Part shown: piece by piece, positions 10,801 through 25,800 of the stretch
How positions within the stretch are numbered: the stretch's first letter is position 1
Layout of the letters: each line of letters starts with the position of its first letter
Assembly (NCBI GenBank): GCA_905178155.1
Contig: CAJINV010000003.1
Coordinates: 7,249,612 to 7,313,611, forward strand
Source: Amoebophrya sp. A120
Taxonomy: Eukaryota; Sar; Dinophyceae; Syndiniales; Amoebophryaceae
Direction of reading: 5' to 3'
Length of the DNA stretch: 64,000 nucleotides
Notes under the pieces: model-generated
Seen by the model: only the letters and a program-made list of their open reading frames with translations
What the model was told of the DNA's origin: nothing
The model's database searches: none
Made by a program: the position numbers and the translations under genes

Positions 10801-13800
10801 ACGCTTCTTTGTTGTATCTAATGTATTTGGATAAAAAAATTTCAAACCAACTGCGCACTTTTGGCGGCCGGCAATGCTTATTCTTATGTATGTTTCGTGT
10901 TGATATAAACTCAGGTCGTGGTAGTCCCCGTCGTAGACTTAGTTTTTTATTTTTTAGTTAATGCATGAAAATGGCGCGACTACAAACCTCAGTCTCCCTG
11001 GCACGACAAAATCTTCGCTCTGTTCCGTGATCTTGAACATGGAAATACACGAATGGATTTAGAAACAGCGTCTCATACCTCGTAATTGACGTTGACACTT
11101 CCCGCCTGCACGGACACGACTTTGATGCGACCCAAAGGGATGCCGAGGAGGGTGGCAATCGAGTTCCGAAAAGATAGCTCGTTAGCGGCGGCATTTGATT
11201 CCCACGTACTGATGTCCATGGAGATCTTCATGTCGACCTGAACCACCGCGACCGTCTGCAGGAAAAAGCCTTTGTGCACAATTTGGTGGGAGTTGGTCGT
11301 GGTCCTCTGGTTGTACGTGTGCGCCACGGTGCCACCAAGTCCGCGCAGAACCATGGTAAAGAACTTCTGCTGCGGGTTCTGCACGTGCGCCCCGTGCGGG
11401 AACGCAGTCTCGGCGGAGGCCGCCACGCTGCCGGCGCACGGCGCGGCGCGGGTGCAGGAGGACTGGGCGCCGAAGGCGTGGATCGGTACTTGCTTGTTCA
11501 ACTTGTCACCCCCGACGGTGAGGTCGTCGATGGCCTCCCCGTCAATGTAGGGCCGGATCTTCAGTGGGGAGGAGAAGTAGATTTTGACCACCACCCATTC
11601 GGTGTTGATGAACGAGAAGAAGTGCAGCCACTGGGTCTGCGGCATACTGGCGGGGATCACCAGCTGGTACTCGTTGTGCACCTCCACCGCCATGGGGTAG
11701 AAACTGTGCCCGAACTCGCAGCCCCGGGGGCAATCGAGATGATCGTACATGTGCTGTCCCGCCGTCACGCGCCCGTCTGTTTTGCGGGTGATCGCAAAGT
11801 GCCCCAGCTCCCGCCGATCCCAGCCGCAGCAATCGTGATCTGCGGAATCCCAGTTCAACAAGGCCATGGGCATGTTCTGGCAAACGTAGCTGCCGCGGGC
11901 CGGGTCCGTGCACTTTGAGGCGTCGGTGAGCGCGGACACATCGGGCAACACTGTGGCGCGGCCGGCCGGGCCGGTCACTGACTTGCCTGTCAATGTGCCG
12001 TCAAGATCGGACAACCAGAACTGGAACATGCCCGGACTATGCAGGGAAAGCGACTGACTCAGAGGTACTGACTGCTGCGAGCCCTCAGAAAAAGCACACC
12101 GCAATAATATACCAGAGAGCAATCAACTCCCTGCGCTCTGGCACTGGGGTAATGACATACAGTTACAGATACAGATTTTTAGCGCATGAGCAGAAAAAAA
12201 ATCATCTGCCGGTGCGGGTACGGCTACGGCCTGCAAAACAAATAAAAAGTATCTCGATAGGATTGGTAGTTTTCATCTAGGGCAGCAGTCACTCTGTACG
12301 ACCACTCGCTTTCTTTCCATATGGACACCCTGGGTAGTCACACGAGGTGTCGGAGGACCCCTTACCGCGAAAGTAGCTCAAGTAGAACCGACCGTCAGAG
12401 GAGGGGTTCATTTCGGGAGCGTTCGAGAGGCGCCGGCGGGGGCTTTGCACCAGCGATTCGCCGTCGGACGCTTGCAATTGGACAACTTCCCCTGCTTGTT
12501 CTGTACTGGATGAGGTAGAGGTAGAAGACACCAGCGCTCCTGATTCGAGCGCACTTCTCGGCGCGGTAGCCAAGGACCAGGCTCCCAAACGAGACGGCTC
12601 TTCACTCGGGCCCAGCAAGGAGGAAAATTTTGCGATCTTCTTCGAAGATCGCCTTTTCTCCAGCAACTGCCGCCAGGGGCTGGACAACCTGCGTTGATCA
12701 GCGTCCATCATCAAGCGCTTCTGCAGTGCACACGAACCGCCACTAGAAGTAGATGAAGAACCGCAAGAAGTCGACAACACTTGCTCTTGGTCGCTCGTAG
12801 CGAGTAACAAGCCACGGCCCCCTTCAGCGCCGTGGTCATTGACATCATCGTACGCTACCAGCGTCTTGGGGAAGAAGTGCTCGTCGAGTTTGTGCCAAAT
12901 GTTCTTCGGATTGCTGTAATCGAGCAGCTTCACGTGTTCCGCTTCGTGCTCCTGGTTCCATCGGCCGTCCGCAGCAATACCAGATAAGCGGCGCATGCTG
13001 GCGCGATTGTGGCCCACCCAGGTGACGCCGCGAAAGTCGATGTTTGGGTTGAAGTCGCGGGCGGTTGGGTTGTACGTAATCGCGACTGAGTTGCGACCGC
13101 ACCGCCCGACGGGTGCGCCGAGGTACATTTCGTCCTTGTGGTGGAAGTACCCGATGCGAATCGTGTCCACGAGGAACTTGCCGTAGCGGCTTCCGCGGAT
13201 CCCGTACCGGTTTTCCCACGGCATCGCGCAGGTACGGTCCGGGATCAGGGCCTTGGGCGCAAAACACTGAGAATCGGGGATGTTCGGGCCGTCCTCGCAG
13301 GTGAAGCCGCGGTTCGTCACCGTGGGCGCCATGAACCCGATGTGCCGGAACGCCTTTCCGACGACGGACGGAGCCGTAGTTTGGTACAAGTCCGACGCGC
13401 GCGCAGAGCGCCCGTCCAGGGAGTCGGTGCAGGTGGAGATGTCCGTGGTGCCGAGGATGTCCGAGTATTCCAGAGTGAATTCAAGCGAGGTCTCGCGCTC
13501 CTGCCGGTGGAAGTGACCGTGGATGCCGATGTGGTTGTCGGACACAGTTACCTTCCGGAGCTTCAGCGAGCTCGGCTGGTCCGCCCACGTGATCCCCAAA
13601 TGGGCGTTCTTCCAGGCCGTCAGGTATTCAGCAGTAACGCACTCGTAGCCCGTGCCCGCGCAAGCCGCCGGACCGCCGCCGGCTTTGCTGCAGCCACGGC
13701 GGATGTGAAACCCGACCAAATTCCCGTAGGCGTGGTTGCGGGACGACTGCCGGTCCGGTAGATGCGCACCGTACACGTTGCGCTGCGCTTGGTTGTCGCA

Positions 13801-16800
13801 CGCCGGCGGCCGGAAGATGAAGCCGTGGTCCCAGGAACCCGCGGCGATGTTGCGCTGCAGACTAGAGACGCTGCCGTCGTAGTGCGAGTCGTAGGTTTGG
13901 AACATGGCCCGCGGCCAGTACACGCTGTCGATGGTGCGCAGTCGCTCGTCGATGTGGCGCCACATGGTGGAGCCAAGATTGTCCTCGATCTGGATGTCCC
14001 GGCCACGGAACACGTGCACCGCCGGGCCGTGCAACCGCGAAAAAAAGTTGTTGCGCACGGCCACGTTTGCCGGCCCCGCGATACGCAAGGCCTCGAAACC
14101 AGACACGAAGAAGGAGCACTGGTCCACGGAGGAGGCGCGGAAGTCGCGACCGGTCCCGGAGAAGAAGTACAGGGAGGGAATCTGGTAATACATTTTCCCC
14201 GTCTGCCGGAGGTACACGCTCGACAAGGCTGCTGTCCCCACGATCGAGCCGTCCTCGCTATCGACCACCGTAATGCCCGCCCCGTGGTTGAAGTTGTGAT
14301 CGAAGCCGTGGGGGAACTGCTGCGGGCTGAGACTGGCAGTCTCGGCCGAGCCGAACCGCACATTGCGGTCGAGCAGCGCGACGTGCGCCTTGAACCAAAT
14401 GTCGGCGTTCCCAGCTAGAATTTTGCCGGAAAAGTGCCGGCTCTGCGCCTGACCCTGAATACCAATCTTCACTGCTTTCCCGAACTCGAACTCGCTCCCG
14501 GTGACCAGTTCCGGCGCACTGGTGATGCGGAAAACTTCGGCTTGCGTCTTGATCTCGGCTGCTGAGTAGGGGTACTCGGTTGGAGTCACCTCGATTTCCA
14601 TGCCGACTTTCCACTCTGTCAAAGCAGCCTCGCAATCCACGAACACGAAGCGGTCGGTGGGGTGCGCAGTCTTTGCCAATCCGGTGAACGGACACACCAG
14701 CGGCTTGCCGTGCATCTGGAGCTCGCCCAAGACCCCGATCAACTTGTTGTTCATGTCGATGCCGTTCCGCATTGTGATCCCGGGCCACCCTTCCCCGTGT
14801 TCGCCGTAAATCTGCCGGCACTCGGCATTGGAGTTGGGACAGCTCTCTGGTCCGTGCAGCAGCACCTCCGCGTTCCCGAGGTACGGATAGCCTTTGCTGC
14901 CGACGAACATTTGGCCGTGCAGCTGCACCGCGTGCGCGCGCAGCGTTTGCGTGCTGGTGTGGTTCGCGCAGTCCGTCCACCCCGTGGCGCACATGTCTTT
15001 CACCCCGGTGATGAACTGGTTCTGTTTTTCCGTGGTGTTGTAGAACACCTCGTACTCTCGGCACGTCAGCATGCTGGGCTGGTCGTTCTTCCGACACGGC
15101 TTCTCCAACGGGCAGTGCGACGTGCCCGTGCCCGGGTCCGTGCAGAACTCGTTCTGCAGCAGTGGCGGCATAAAGGTGAGCTTCCCCAGAACCGTCAGCC
15201 GCCGGATCGCGGCAGTCTCCGTCGTCAGAATCACCGATTTGAACTCGTCGATCGTGACCACCTCATTCGGCTCGGGCACCTTGCCACTGGGCCAGGTGTC
15301 CGGGTTCTCCCAGAGCTGCGCCGTCGCGGACGTCTGCGCCGGCGCCACGGGGCAGCCCTCGACGGGGCACTGGAATGCGATGGGGTTCACCGTGCTCCAC
15401 CCCGTCTTGAGGCTGTGTACCACCGCGAGGCTCCCGCTCGCACCCATGTCGGCCAACTCCTGCTGGTAGCGGAAATCGGTCGTCGTGTAGCTGAAGGTCA
15501 GATTGGTCGGCACCGTGATGGTGCCGGCGTCCAGGTCGTCGCGGCCGAGCGCCTGCACGGTCTGGAACACACCGCTGCCCGAAGACGTCTCTTGCGTGAA
15601 GGTGAGGAAGTTACTCAGGTACCGCTGGATCAGCCGGTCGGGGTTGTCGCGGTCGCGCCAGTCGCGCGTCAGCATTCCAAACCGGTCCATGGACTGCTGC
15701 ACCTCGTACAGGTCCAGCGGATGCGTCACCAGGTGTGTGTCCGATTTTGTGACCCGCAGTTCCGGCACGTCCGTTTCGTTGGTCCAGCCAGTCGTTGCAG
15801 TGCCGTCCGTGCGAAACTGCCCGCCCGGGTGCTGCACGACCACCTTTTTGTACGTTTGGTAGCTGTGGTGCGCGGTGCTGAGCTGACACACGCCCTCCGC
15901 GAACCGCGCACAGCACCCGTTTCCGGTCGCGCGGAACGTCATGAACATACAGTTCGTCTCGAGCAGACACAGTGCCTTGCACTGCGCCAGAGAGGTGCGC
16001 TGCCCCGCGGTGTTCTGGTCGTCGCAGTCCGCGTAGTACCCCGTGCGCGACTTACGAAACCCGGCCGTGTCGCAATACCCGGTTCCGTGCAGCAGCATGT
16101 CCTTCTGACCCGTGCTGTTGCTGAAGCTACCCAGCTGCACAAACATCGCGTGCGCGCCGTGGCCGTGGTACGGCGTGGGAAACTCGTTGAGCTTTTGGCT
16201 CGGCTCGAACTCCGTGTGTACCCGGTACAGGGCGTGGGCCCCGTCCCAAGTCGAGGCCAACTTGCCGACCTGGAAGGTCTTGCGGAAGTTCGGTCGGAAG
16301 TAGGGATACATGGTGCCGCACCACTCCTCGTCCTGCCGCTGCCACCCGTGCCCGATCCACGTGGACCATTTCATGAAGTCCATCGGCGTGGGGTGCGGGT
16401 CGAACGAGTACCAGAAGGGCAGCTCCGCATAGCGGGCGTATGGCGTGTGCCCTATCGTCGACGGGTACATCGGCATCTGGCCGGTAGTCACGCTGTCGTC
16501 CATCACCATCGCCGGCGGGGCTACGTGTTGTTTGTTCCATTTGGCCAGCACCATAGGCCAGCACCACCCGTTGTGGCCGTTCGGCGAGCACGCCATCGAC
16601 CGGTAGGGGATATCGTCGTGCCCCGCCGCGGAGCTGACGCGCAGCTCGTGGTTGTCGAAGTTGGGGAGCGCGTACCCGGTGAAGTCCATGATCCCAGCGT
16701 ACCGTACGTGCACGTGCTCACGGTTGCAGTGCATCTCCTTCGAGTTTGGCGCGTTATCGATGAAGCGGCACAGGGGCCCGGTCGCTGCGCGGTCGTAGGC

Positions 16801-19800
16801 ATCTGCGTTGGGGGGCGGCACGACGCCTTGCGGGGTGTGGAGCGCGAGCGAATTCCGGGTCCACTGGTTGAAGCCGAACTGGCCCGTCATGTAGCCACCG
16901 TGGGTCGTGAACCCGGTGACGGAGCCGTCCAAATCGTGCCAGATTGCGTACCGGCTGTAGGATTCCGTCCACAGCAGCCCCCCGGTCGCGTTCACCAGGG
17001 TGACGGCACTCATGCGGTGCGTGGGCACCAGGTAACCAAAGGCGGGGCAGTTGAAGCCGCCGGCGAACGGCGGCTGGTCGCCGTAATTGACGATGGTGAT
17101 GTTGTGCATCCAGTACCCGTCCTGCCCGTTGAAGTAGAACCCCAGACCCGGGTTGCGCCGGTTGGGCTCCTCCATGTCCCCGACCATGAGCCAGTTTTGG
17201 AACATCGGCCGCGCCGGGTTGTCGTCCGGGTCCGTAAACTTCGTGACGTAGCCAACGCCCGAAGGCTCGATCACGTTGAAGTCCCAGTAGTGGCAGGGGT
17301 TGCAGAGCTTCACAAACAGCGTCGCCCCGCAGTGCACCGCGGTGAACTTGTTGACGTACAAGTCCAGGTTCGGAGCCCACGCCGGGAAGAACTGGATGGC
17401 CATGCCGCAGCCCACAGCGGAGTTGTTGACCATGTGGTTGTACTGGATGCTCTCCCCCGCGAACTCGCCTTTCGGGTTGAAGCGGTACCCGAACGCCGAG
17501 GCGTAGCCGACGTTGCTGTCCCAGATAACGCTCCCATGCACTGCCCAGTAGGCCGCCGGGGTGGTATCGTCCGCGAGGCCGAGCACCATCGGCAGCGCCT
17601 TGATGAACACGTTGTTGCGCCACACGGTCTCCTTTTCGTCCCCGTTCTCGATCTGCATGTTGTGAGCCTTGATCAGGTACCCCACGTTGCCCTCCGCGAC
17701 GGTAAACTTCGTGGAGTGCGCCACCACGCCGCGCATGAAGGAGTGGTGGATCGCGCAGTTGTGAACGTACGACTTGTACACGTCGACCTGCCGGCCCGGG
17801 GACATCTTGTGAAAGTGCGTGCAGTAGCGACCCATCTGGCCTCCCTGGCCGCAGTTCCGGACCTCCACGTCCTTCAGCCGGTATTCGCCACCGTAGAACG
17901 CACCGGTGTGCACGCCCCAGTCGGCGAGGTGCGAGTCCTGCGAGCCCTGGATCACGATGTTGCGCGACAACGTGCAGATGTGGGGCCGCAGATCCGGGAT
18001 TGTGTTGCGGTCGTCCGCAAAATACCGGTACTGGATGGCCTCGTGGTAGTTTGCCAGCGGCTTTGCGAGGAACAGCACCGCCACCTCCTCATACTCCGGA
18101 GGCTTCATTTCTGTGACCACCGCAGCTCCGGTGCTGGCACGCATTCCCTCGCCGAAGGGCCCCACGGATTGGTCTCCGCTCACGACCGTCGGCACGCCGT
18201 CAATCACCAGCATCCCGTTGGCGCGGTCGTACAGGGTGAGGTTTGCGGAAACGAGCGTGGCCTCCTCGACAGGGTGGGCGAGGACGAGGTCGTAGCCCGG
18301 CTCCCAGTTCGGCAGGGCGTCCACGATCACAAAGTCCTCGCCCGGGTTGGCAGACTCCGCGAGGCGCACACAGTTCCTGGTCCGCCGCCCGTGGATGTCC
18401 AGTTTCCCGACCTTGCGTGCGATCGAGCTGTCGCCACCCAAATTGCCCTGGTTCGTCACGACCACCATCTTCTGCCCGATGTACGGCAGCTCCACGGTTT
18501 TGTATTTGTCGCCGTGGAGGGTGAGGACAACGCGGTTCTCGTAGGGAATCAGGTCGGTCCCGATTTCCAGCGTGCCACCGTGGACCCAGAACCACGTGGA
18601 ATCGTAGGTGAGCCGCGGTTTCGTGTTATCGAACACCATCACGCCCGCCACGTAGGTGAGTCCCAGCTGGGGCACGGACTGGTCCACCATGATGGCCTGC
18701 CCCTCGGGGACCCACGCGGAGTCGCCCCTCCGCGGCAGCTCCTCGTTCAGCCAATTGGCCGGGTCGCTCCACTTGTCCAGATAGCGGTAGAAGATGCGCA
18801 GCCGGTCCGTGCGAATCGCGAATCCCTTGCCCGGGATGCGAACCGAAAAGCTCGAAGGCTTGATTCCGTCGGACCGGGGGGCAGTGCGACACTGCATCGA
18901 GTCGTCAGTTCGGTTGGCCCAGTTGGTCACTTCCATGCAATCGTAACCGTTGAACGCGACCTCTGCAAATCGGGGCCGGAACAGGTACGACTCGGTAACG
19001 CTGGTGTTGCTGGTCAGGTTCTGCACGCGATCGGAGATATTCTGCGCGTCGCGTTCCTGCATGACGATTTCCATGAAGTCGTCCAAGTCTTCTGCTCGCA
19101 CCGCAGGTGCAACCAGCGGTCCGAATGCGGCCGAGTTCACACCTGCGCTTCCGGTCGCAAAAACATCACCGAGATTTTGCCCGGAAAGAGTCACAAGGGT
19201 GTTTCCACGGGCAGTGCCGTTTCGCGGATCGACGTCGGATATGAATGGCGTCAGGTGGTGCATTGCCTTGTAGTACAGCAGGTCCTGACTGTTGTGTCTG
19301 CGGAGCGTCTCGCTGGTGCGGAGGAAACGCACTGCAGAGGCGAGAATTGGACCTGGCCCTTTGGAACCCACCGCCGTATCATTGGAGGTGCTGTTGTCGT
19401 CCGCAGGAGCGGTGGACGAGGCAGCGCTAGCCCCCGCAGGAGAAGTTGCGTTCACGTCAATTTCAATGTGGTGCACGACTGCCGATGTCGAGACGTCGGA
19501 GTTGGACGTGTGCACGTACGAAGTCAGGTCGAGATAGTACACTCCGCGAGTGGCCATCGACAGTCCGGACGCGAGCAGCGTTGACTGAACGGAACCCGCA
19601 GTGCCAACAAGTTCGACACTGTGCAGCTCTTGGCGATGCAACGTGCTGTTTGACCCTGCCGCTGTTCCGTTTCCGAAATGGCTGAAAGCCGGCGTGATGT
19701 AGCCGTGCACGTGACTGTTGCCTGTACTCTTTGTTGCGTGCACGCGAATGTCAAATTGGGCTCGCTCATCGTCCACAAGGAAAAGGAACCGTCCGTAATC

Positions 19801-22800
19801 CCGCGGATAAACCGGCGCCATGTGATTGGGCATCATGACGAACCCGCTCGTGGTCTGCGAGAGCCGAACGGTGTGCAGCTTGCCGGGCACCGGAGAGGTG
19901 GATTCGTAGGAATCCGTTGCGACTTGTACCGCGCGGAAGGAGTCTCCCGGAATCACCGAGGTCGTCGAAGAACCCGCGCTACTAGCGTCCCCAGGAGCTC
20001 GGTTCGCGAGATTCTCGTAGTGCGCGTCTGGGTGTTTCACCTTCTCGACCACCACTGGGCAGTGGGCGCCGCTGGCGTACGCGGCGGCGGGAATCACATA
20101 TCCCGTGAACTTCACTTCGCGCAGCCGACAGCCGGCCGTACTCTGTCCGAGGTACCGGAAGACCCGCCCGATGAAGGGCGCATCTAGGTCGACGGTGTTC
20201 CAGCCGCCCTTCACGTAGCCCGAACTCGGGATGGAGTACATCGTGGTGTACCCCCCGGTTCCCGTGTCATTGGCGACCTGGAACCGCGTGTTGCGTAGCG
20301 TTGCACGGTCGTCCTGGGAGTAGGGCGGATAGAACTTCACTTGTTTCACCAAGGCCAGGTACCCCTCGGGCAGGGTGAAGCCGACGCTGCAGTCGGACCC
20401 CGGCAGGTCGGGGTAGTCGACCAGGTCGTTGTCAAAGAGTTGCATGAAGCGCCAAAAGGACGTGTCGGTCATGGCACCAGAGTGACTTCCAAAAATTCTA
20501 GCGGGCTCACTCAAGAACGGCGACACGCGAATGTCCTCGTAGAAGTACTTCCGGTCGTTTTCCGTCATCTCGGAGTTGTTGAAATACAGTTCGTTCAACA
20601 AGTGCAGATTCTGGTGCCGCGGGGTGCGCACTGTGAGTTGATCATACCGCGCGGCTCTCACCTCCGCGGGTCGTCCACAGATCGTCACGGAATTCTGGTC
20701 CGGCGACGTGCCGAAACCCCGGCCGTGGATGTGGAGGTCGACCCCTCCTCCAAGCCCGCCCTGCAGCGGATCGCACGAGGTGGCGGCGTTGGGCTGCTGG
20801 CAGGGGAGGTCCAAGGCCTGCGCCGAGGTGTTAGCGCTTCCCGCGGGGACAATGCCGGTTAACGAACTTACCCCCGATATCTCAAACAGACTCTGGAAGA
20901 CCGCGGGTTTTCCCTGCACCGAGGACCGTGCCAAGGTGTACCCGATGTTCGGTTGGTACACTTTCACTTCGTACAGTCCCGCCGGAACCGTGTTTGCCGC
21001 AACGGTGCATTTGATGTGCAGTGCCTCCACCGTCGCCGAGCTGTCGTCCATTGCACCCAGGCGCGCCGGATGATCCACCGGTGAGACGTCTGCTAAGTAC
21101 CGCCATTCCGAAACCTCGCAAGCAAGTGCACTGTCCCAGTCCATTCCTTTGCCGATGACCACCATGGGACTAGACGGCGGCTCCGCAACGTCACTGCGCG
21201 GCAATTGCTCCCCGGTGCCGTTTCCGCGCAGATGCGGAGGCGGGTTCTCGACAAACACGTCGATTTCGGCCCCGCCGAACCCGTGCGGGTTGGACACGTG
21301 GCTAATGTAACTAGTGCTGTCGTACGTGAAGTTCACCCGCGCGACGTCCGACAGGTAAGACGGAATTTCGTGCTCCACGTCGCCGTAGCCGATCGAATCC
21401 GGGTCGTCCAAGCGATAGGGCACGAATCCCATGTACTGCAGCGTGGCAGCCTCGGATTTGTGATTGAAGCGGCCGATCGACGTGCACAAATCGTAACTCA
21501 GAATGCACTGTCCCAGCTTGAGGTCGACCCCCAAACTGAAGGACCGACAGCCCTGCCAGAACCGGTCCACGCACTCCTGCTCGCAGTCCTCTCGTGTGAA
21601 GATCTCCATCGGCAGCAGCTCGTTGGCTTTCGCGCCCGGCGCTGCGGAGGACTGCAAACAAACCCCCTCAGACTGAACGGCAGTCGACGTAAGGTTCGTT
21701 GGCCGAATGCCGAACTGGATGTTGGGCACGTTCAACCACGAGGCGAAATCCGAATGGGAATGAATCGGCGTGTCCGCGTTCGGGGTGATACAGCGAAACT
21801 CGGTGTGGGTTGTCTTTTTCATGGGGCACTCGCCGATCGTGAGCATTTGGGGATGCTTGCACGTCGTCGAGGACGGATCGGGCGGGTCGAAAATCGTGTT
21901 GTAAACAAGAAAAACCGAGTGATAGCCGGTCTCAAAGCCGAAGCCTCGACCGGTGATCTTCACCTGCGTCCCGCCAGCGATCGATCCGCTTCGCACGTCG
22001 ATGCTGGCCATGTCAAAGGCTTGCGAAAAGCGAAGGTTCGGCGTGTGTCGTGTCCCTGTCATGTTCAAGGCGTATGTCAAGTGGTGTTTCAACGTGGAAT
22101 TAAAATTAGCCGGGAGTTGGTGGGGCTGGATGTTGCTTGCCTGCAAATTTGACGCCGTGTAGTCCGCCTCGATTTTCAAATAAGAATTTTGCATCCCAGC
22201 CGGAAACTGGCAAACGTCGGCGTTCAAAATCGAAATGTCCATCGAGCCGCAACTCGAGCCGAACCAGCCCTCGTAGCAGTTGCAACTCCCATCCATGGGG
22301 TCGCAGAACCCGTGGCTCGCGGCAGTGCAGTTCGTGTTGGCCTCGCAGTACGTGCCACAGGTCGGGCCGTAGTAATTGCGACCGCACTGCGAGCAGTCGT
22401 AGTTGCCATCCCAGTTTTTCTCACAGGAACAACTTCCGTCGGACGCACAAGCGCCGTGCCCGTTGCATGTGGTCGCGGCGTCACAGTAGGTGAAGCACTG
22501 GCCCGCCGGATAGTAGTTTGGCGCGCACTGGTCGCACTTCGCACCGCCCCAACCGGGCAGGCAGGTGCACGCTCCGGTCTGCTGATCGCACGAGCGAGAA
22601 CCTCGCTGGTGGCACTCGCACTTCTGGTCGCAGAGGTCCCCGAAGTAACCGGGCTTGCAGACGCAGTTCGTGGAACTGCACGCGATCGTGCCCCGGGCGT
22701 TGCACAGTTTCGGCAAACAGGACAGTGCGCAGATGCCGTGCGGAACAAAGCCCGCCGCGCACTCATCGCACCTCGCCCCCGTCCAGCCCGGTTTGCAACT

Positions 22801-25800
22801 GCAGGCCCCGGTGTAGGGATCGCATTGACCGCCCGCCAGCGTTCCAGCCGCGTGGCAGCTGCACTGCCCAGAGCAGTCGGTGCGGAAAAATCCGGGCTTG
22901 CATGTGCATTCTCCCGTTCCCTCTGACGTGCCCACACCATGCGCTGATTGCGTGTTCTGCGGGTGACAGGTAGAGTGATACTGGCACGCTGCGCCGTAGT
23001 AGCCGTTCACGCTGTTGGGATCTTTTGGTGGACAGCGGCACGCGCCTGTATTCGGATCGCAGTCGCCGTTGACGCAATTACAGTAGAACGAGCACTTCGG
23101 CAGAACGGAAGTAAGATCGCGTGCCGGAACGAGATACCGGTCTGTCCGAAAGCTGACGTCAACACCCGGACCGTCGTGCCCAGGCTTTTGCAGACCCATG
23201 AAAGTGTTCGCTTTGACCGTAATAGTGAACAGTTCCTGTCGAACATCGCCGGGGAAACTAAGAACAACGGCCTTGGCCTCGTTTGCCGTACTGTAGTTGG
23301 AATGGAACGCAACGTCCGTCACATTTCGCTGGTCAATCGGCTCGCAGGAAAGCGCAGAACCGCAACTCTGCACCTCGACAACGGCGTCCAAGCTTCCGCT
23401 TTTGCCTTCGACTTCCTCTGAAAACAGCAGAAAAACTCTGCTTCGATTCTGCACGTGATCAAACAACACTTCGTAGTCCACCACGCCCGGGCGCAAACCA
23501 CTCGCCGCGGTCTCGTTTACTTCCACGTGATAGAACCCCTGCGTGCTTAGCGCAATGTTTTGCGGACCGTTTCCGGAGGGCTGCGCAGCACGCAGCACAT
23601 TCGGCGGGATCTCAATGTGAAACGTAGCACCATCGACAAACTTATACTGCGTAATGCAATCAGGCGAAATGCCTTGCTCTTCCGGTGGAGTACTACTCGG
23701 TGGCGGCGCGGGGCTGGAACAATTGGACATGCTTGGCGCAAACACGAGATACTTCCCGTGCACGACCAGTTTGTGCACCGGAATTTCAAGCATGCCCACA
23801 CCCGATGGGGCGCTCGTGCTGGGCGGCGCACTCGACGAGGGGCCGCCCGGCGACGAAGCATTTGTGTCGTTACTGGTCTCGTTCATGGTGGAGTCCACTC
23901 CGCTGCCTGGTTGCCCGGTCGGTGAAGAAGATCCTGCCGCGGGTCCCAGAAAATCAGAAGCATTTGAAGAATCTGACGCGTTGCTCATGTTGCTGCCATT
24001 TGACGTATTTGACATATTCGACCCGAAGTGGTGCGTCAAAAGACGCAGGGCTGCGTCGGCATCATAGTCCTCGTCAAAGCGAATAGCAGAAGCAGCGCTA
24101 GGCTGAGCAAAATCTTCTTCCGCTAAAGCGTACGACCCGTCTTCATCTCCTTTTTGCAAATCCTCATAATTTGCAGCCGAAGCATCTTCTGATAAACGCC
24201 TCCCGTGAGCTGCAACCCCTCCTGGAGCACTGAGCAATTTAACCATGCCTTTCGCGCCCGGTACGACTTCAATCGGTCGATCAAACGCCACAAAGACCAA
24301 GCCCTCGGGCGAAATGAAGTTCGCCTCGGGCTTTGCCACGGGCGCGGCTGGGGCGGGGTGGCTGTCGCACGGACTGAGTCGCGGGGAGGCGCCAGGGCCA
24401 TGGAAATGCTGCGCCAGAAAAGCGCTGTTCAACTCCGCAATGATGCCCGTCGCTGCGGCACTGCGCGTTCCGTAGGCATCCGCAGCTACTTCTGGAACGA
24501 CGGACAGCGAAAACCTCCTCCCGTCTTGCATGTCAAGAGATGCATCCCCGAAGGGCGGCGGTGCGGTGAAGCCGGTCGCGATCAGTCGAATTCGCCCGTG
24601 CTGCGCGAGGGTGACATTGGTGACAGTCATCGCCCGATTGTCGCACGATTCGGGACGGCAGTCGAGATCAAAGCCACAGTCGGTCAAAGTGAACGACGAA
24701 GCAACCGCGTTCCCCGTCACCAAAAGCTGACTAACGTCGCGCGACAAACGCAATTCAAAGGCGAGCGTCGTGTTGTCACTGAGCATCATTTCCTCGACGG
24801 CGCGATCCCCGAACGCGAGTTCCGAAATGGAATCGTTAGCGAAGCGAAGACTGTAAAAGGCCTTGGTCTCGAACAGTGTGGGTTTGGGCGCCGCTTTTGC
24901 GAGGACACGGAAATAAATCTGTCGTCCAGCGTTGAAAACGCCCGCGCCCTTCTCCGGCAATCGCATGCGGATCATCTTTGCGTGGTGGTGGTCCGACACC
25001 TCAAACATTCCCCCCGCGTCCGCCATCGTTGCGAGTTCGGCATCCGTCCCGAAATCGAGTATTCGAACGTCTTGTGCCTCAAACAGCTGCGCCACACCGG
25101 CGGAAACCGTCCACTGCACCTGCTCCCGATGCGCGTGCGCAGAGCTGATAGTTGCGTTGCTACCTGGCGTCCATTCGCAGGGTGCGAGCTCATGCGGGTT
25201 ATGAGCGGTCTGGTTGATGGCACCCGAGAGCGCAAAGTCGTAGGTCGCGTTCACAAGGTTCATTTCGTTGTTCCCGGACGAATCAGTGACCAGCCCAGGC
25301 AAAATGGTGAGCTGCAACTTCCGCCGCAGAGGGTGTGGACCAGTAGCGGGGATCCGGATCTGAACAGCAAGGAGCCCGGGAATCGTGTCCGTAAACCGTG
25401 CGTCAGTGCCGTAACTCCCCAGAACACTGGCCATCGAGGCTCCTGGAACTTGGAGGGCGTTCGCCGTGTATCCCTTGTTGTACATGACACCCGTCACATG
25501 CGCGCTCACGTCCAGCATTTCGTTGTCGCACGCCGAATGGCAGTCCATATCCCAGCCGCAATCCGACAACTCGAAGAACTGCATCTCATTCACACCGTTC
25601 TTCTTCGAGATTTGATGGCTAAAGTAGACTGAAAACACAACGTGGTAGTTGCTGCCGGAAGGATCCAGAAGCTCCAGGGGACTGTCGATGTGAAATATCG
25701 GGTAGACTGGCATGCTGCGGGGCTGCGTTCCGCTCGGTGCAGTGTTGAATGTGTACTCGAGCGGCGGAGTCAGAGTGCTCAACAAACCCATCTTGTTGCC

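Noticed and set aside
12289-12299. The TGA at 12289 as the end of the giant protein
   Set aside because: It lies about ten bases after a possible donor. The next exon begins with the DLDGTLTG segment expected to follow the second G8/beta-helix block, and a transmembrane segment appears only downstream.
14662-19584. A 1,640-codon open frame on the plus strand opposite the giant gene
   Set aside because: It is the antisense shadow of a GC-rich coding exon. Its product is Arg/Val/His-rich with no domain, while the minus strand has clear G8, beta-helix and PAN-like motifs. Few TTA, CTA and TCA codons in the sense strand explain the lack of antisense stops.
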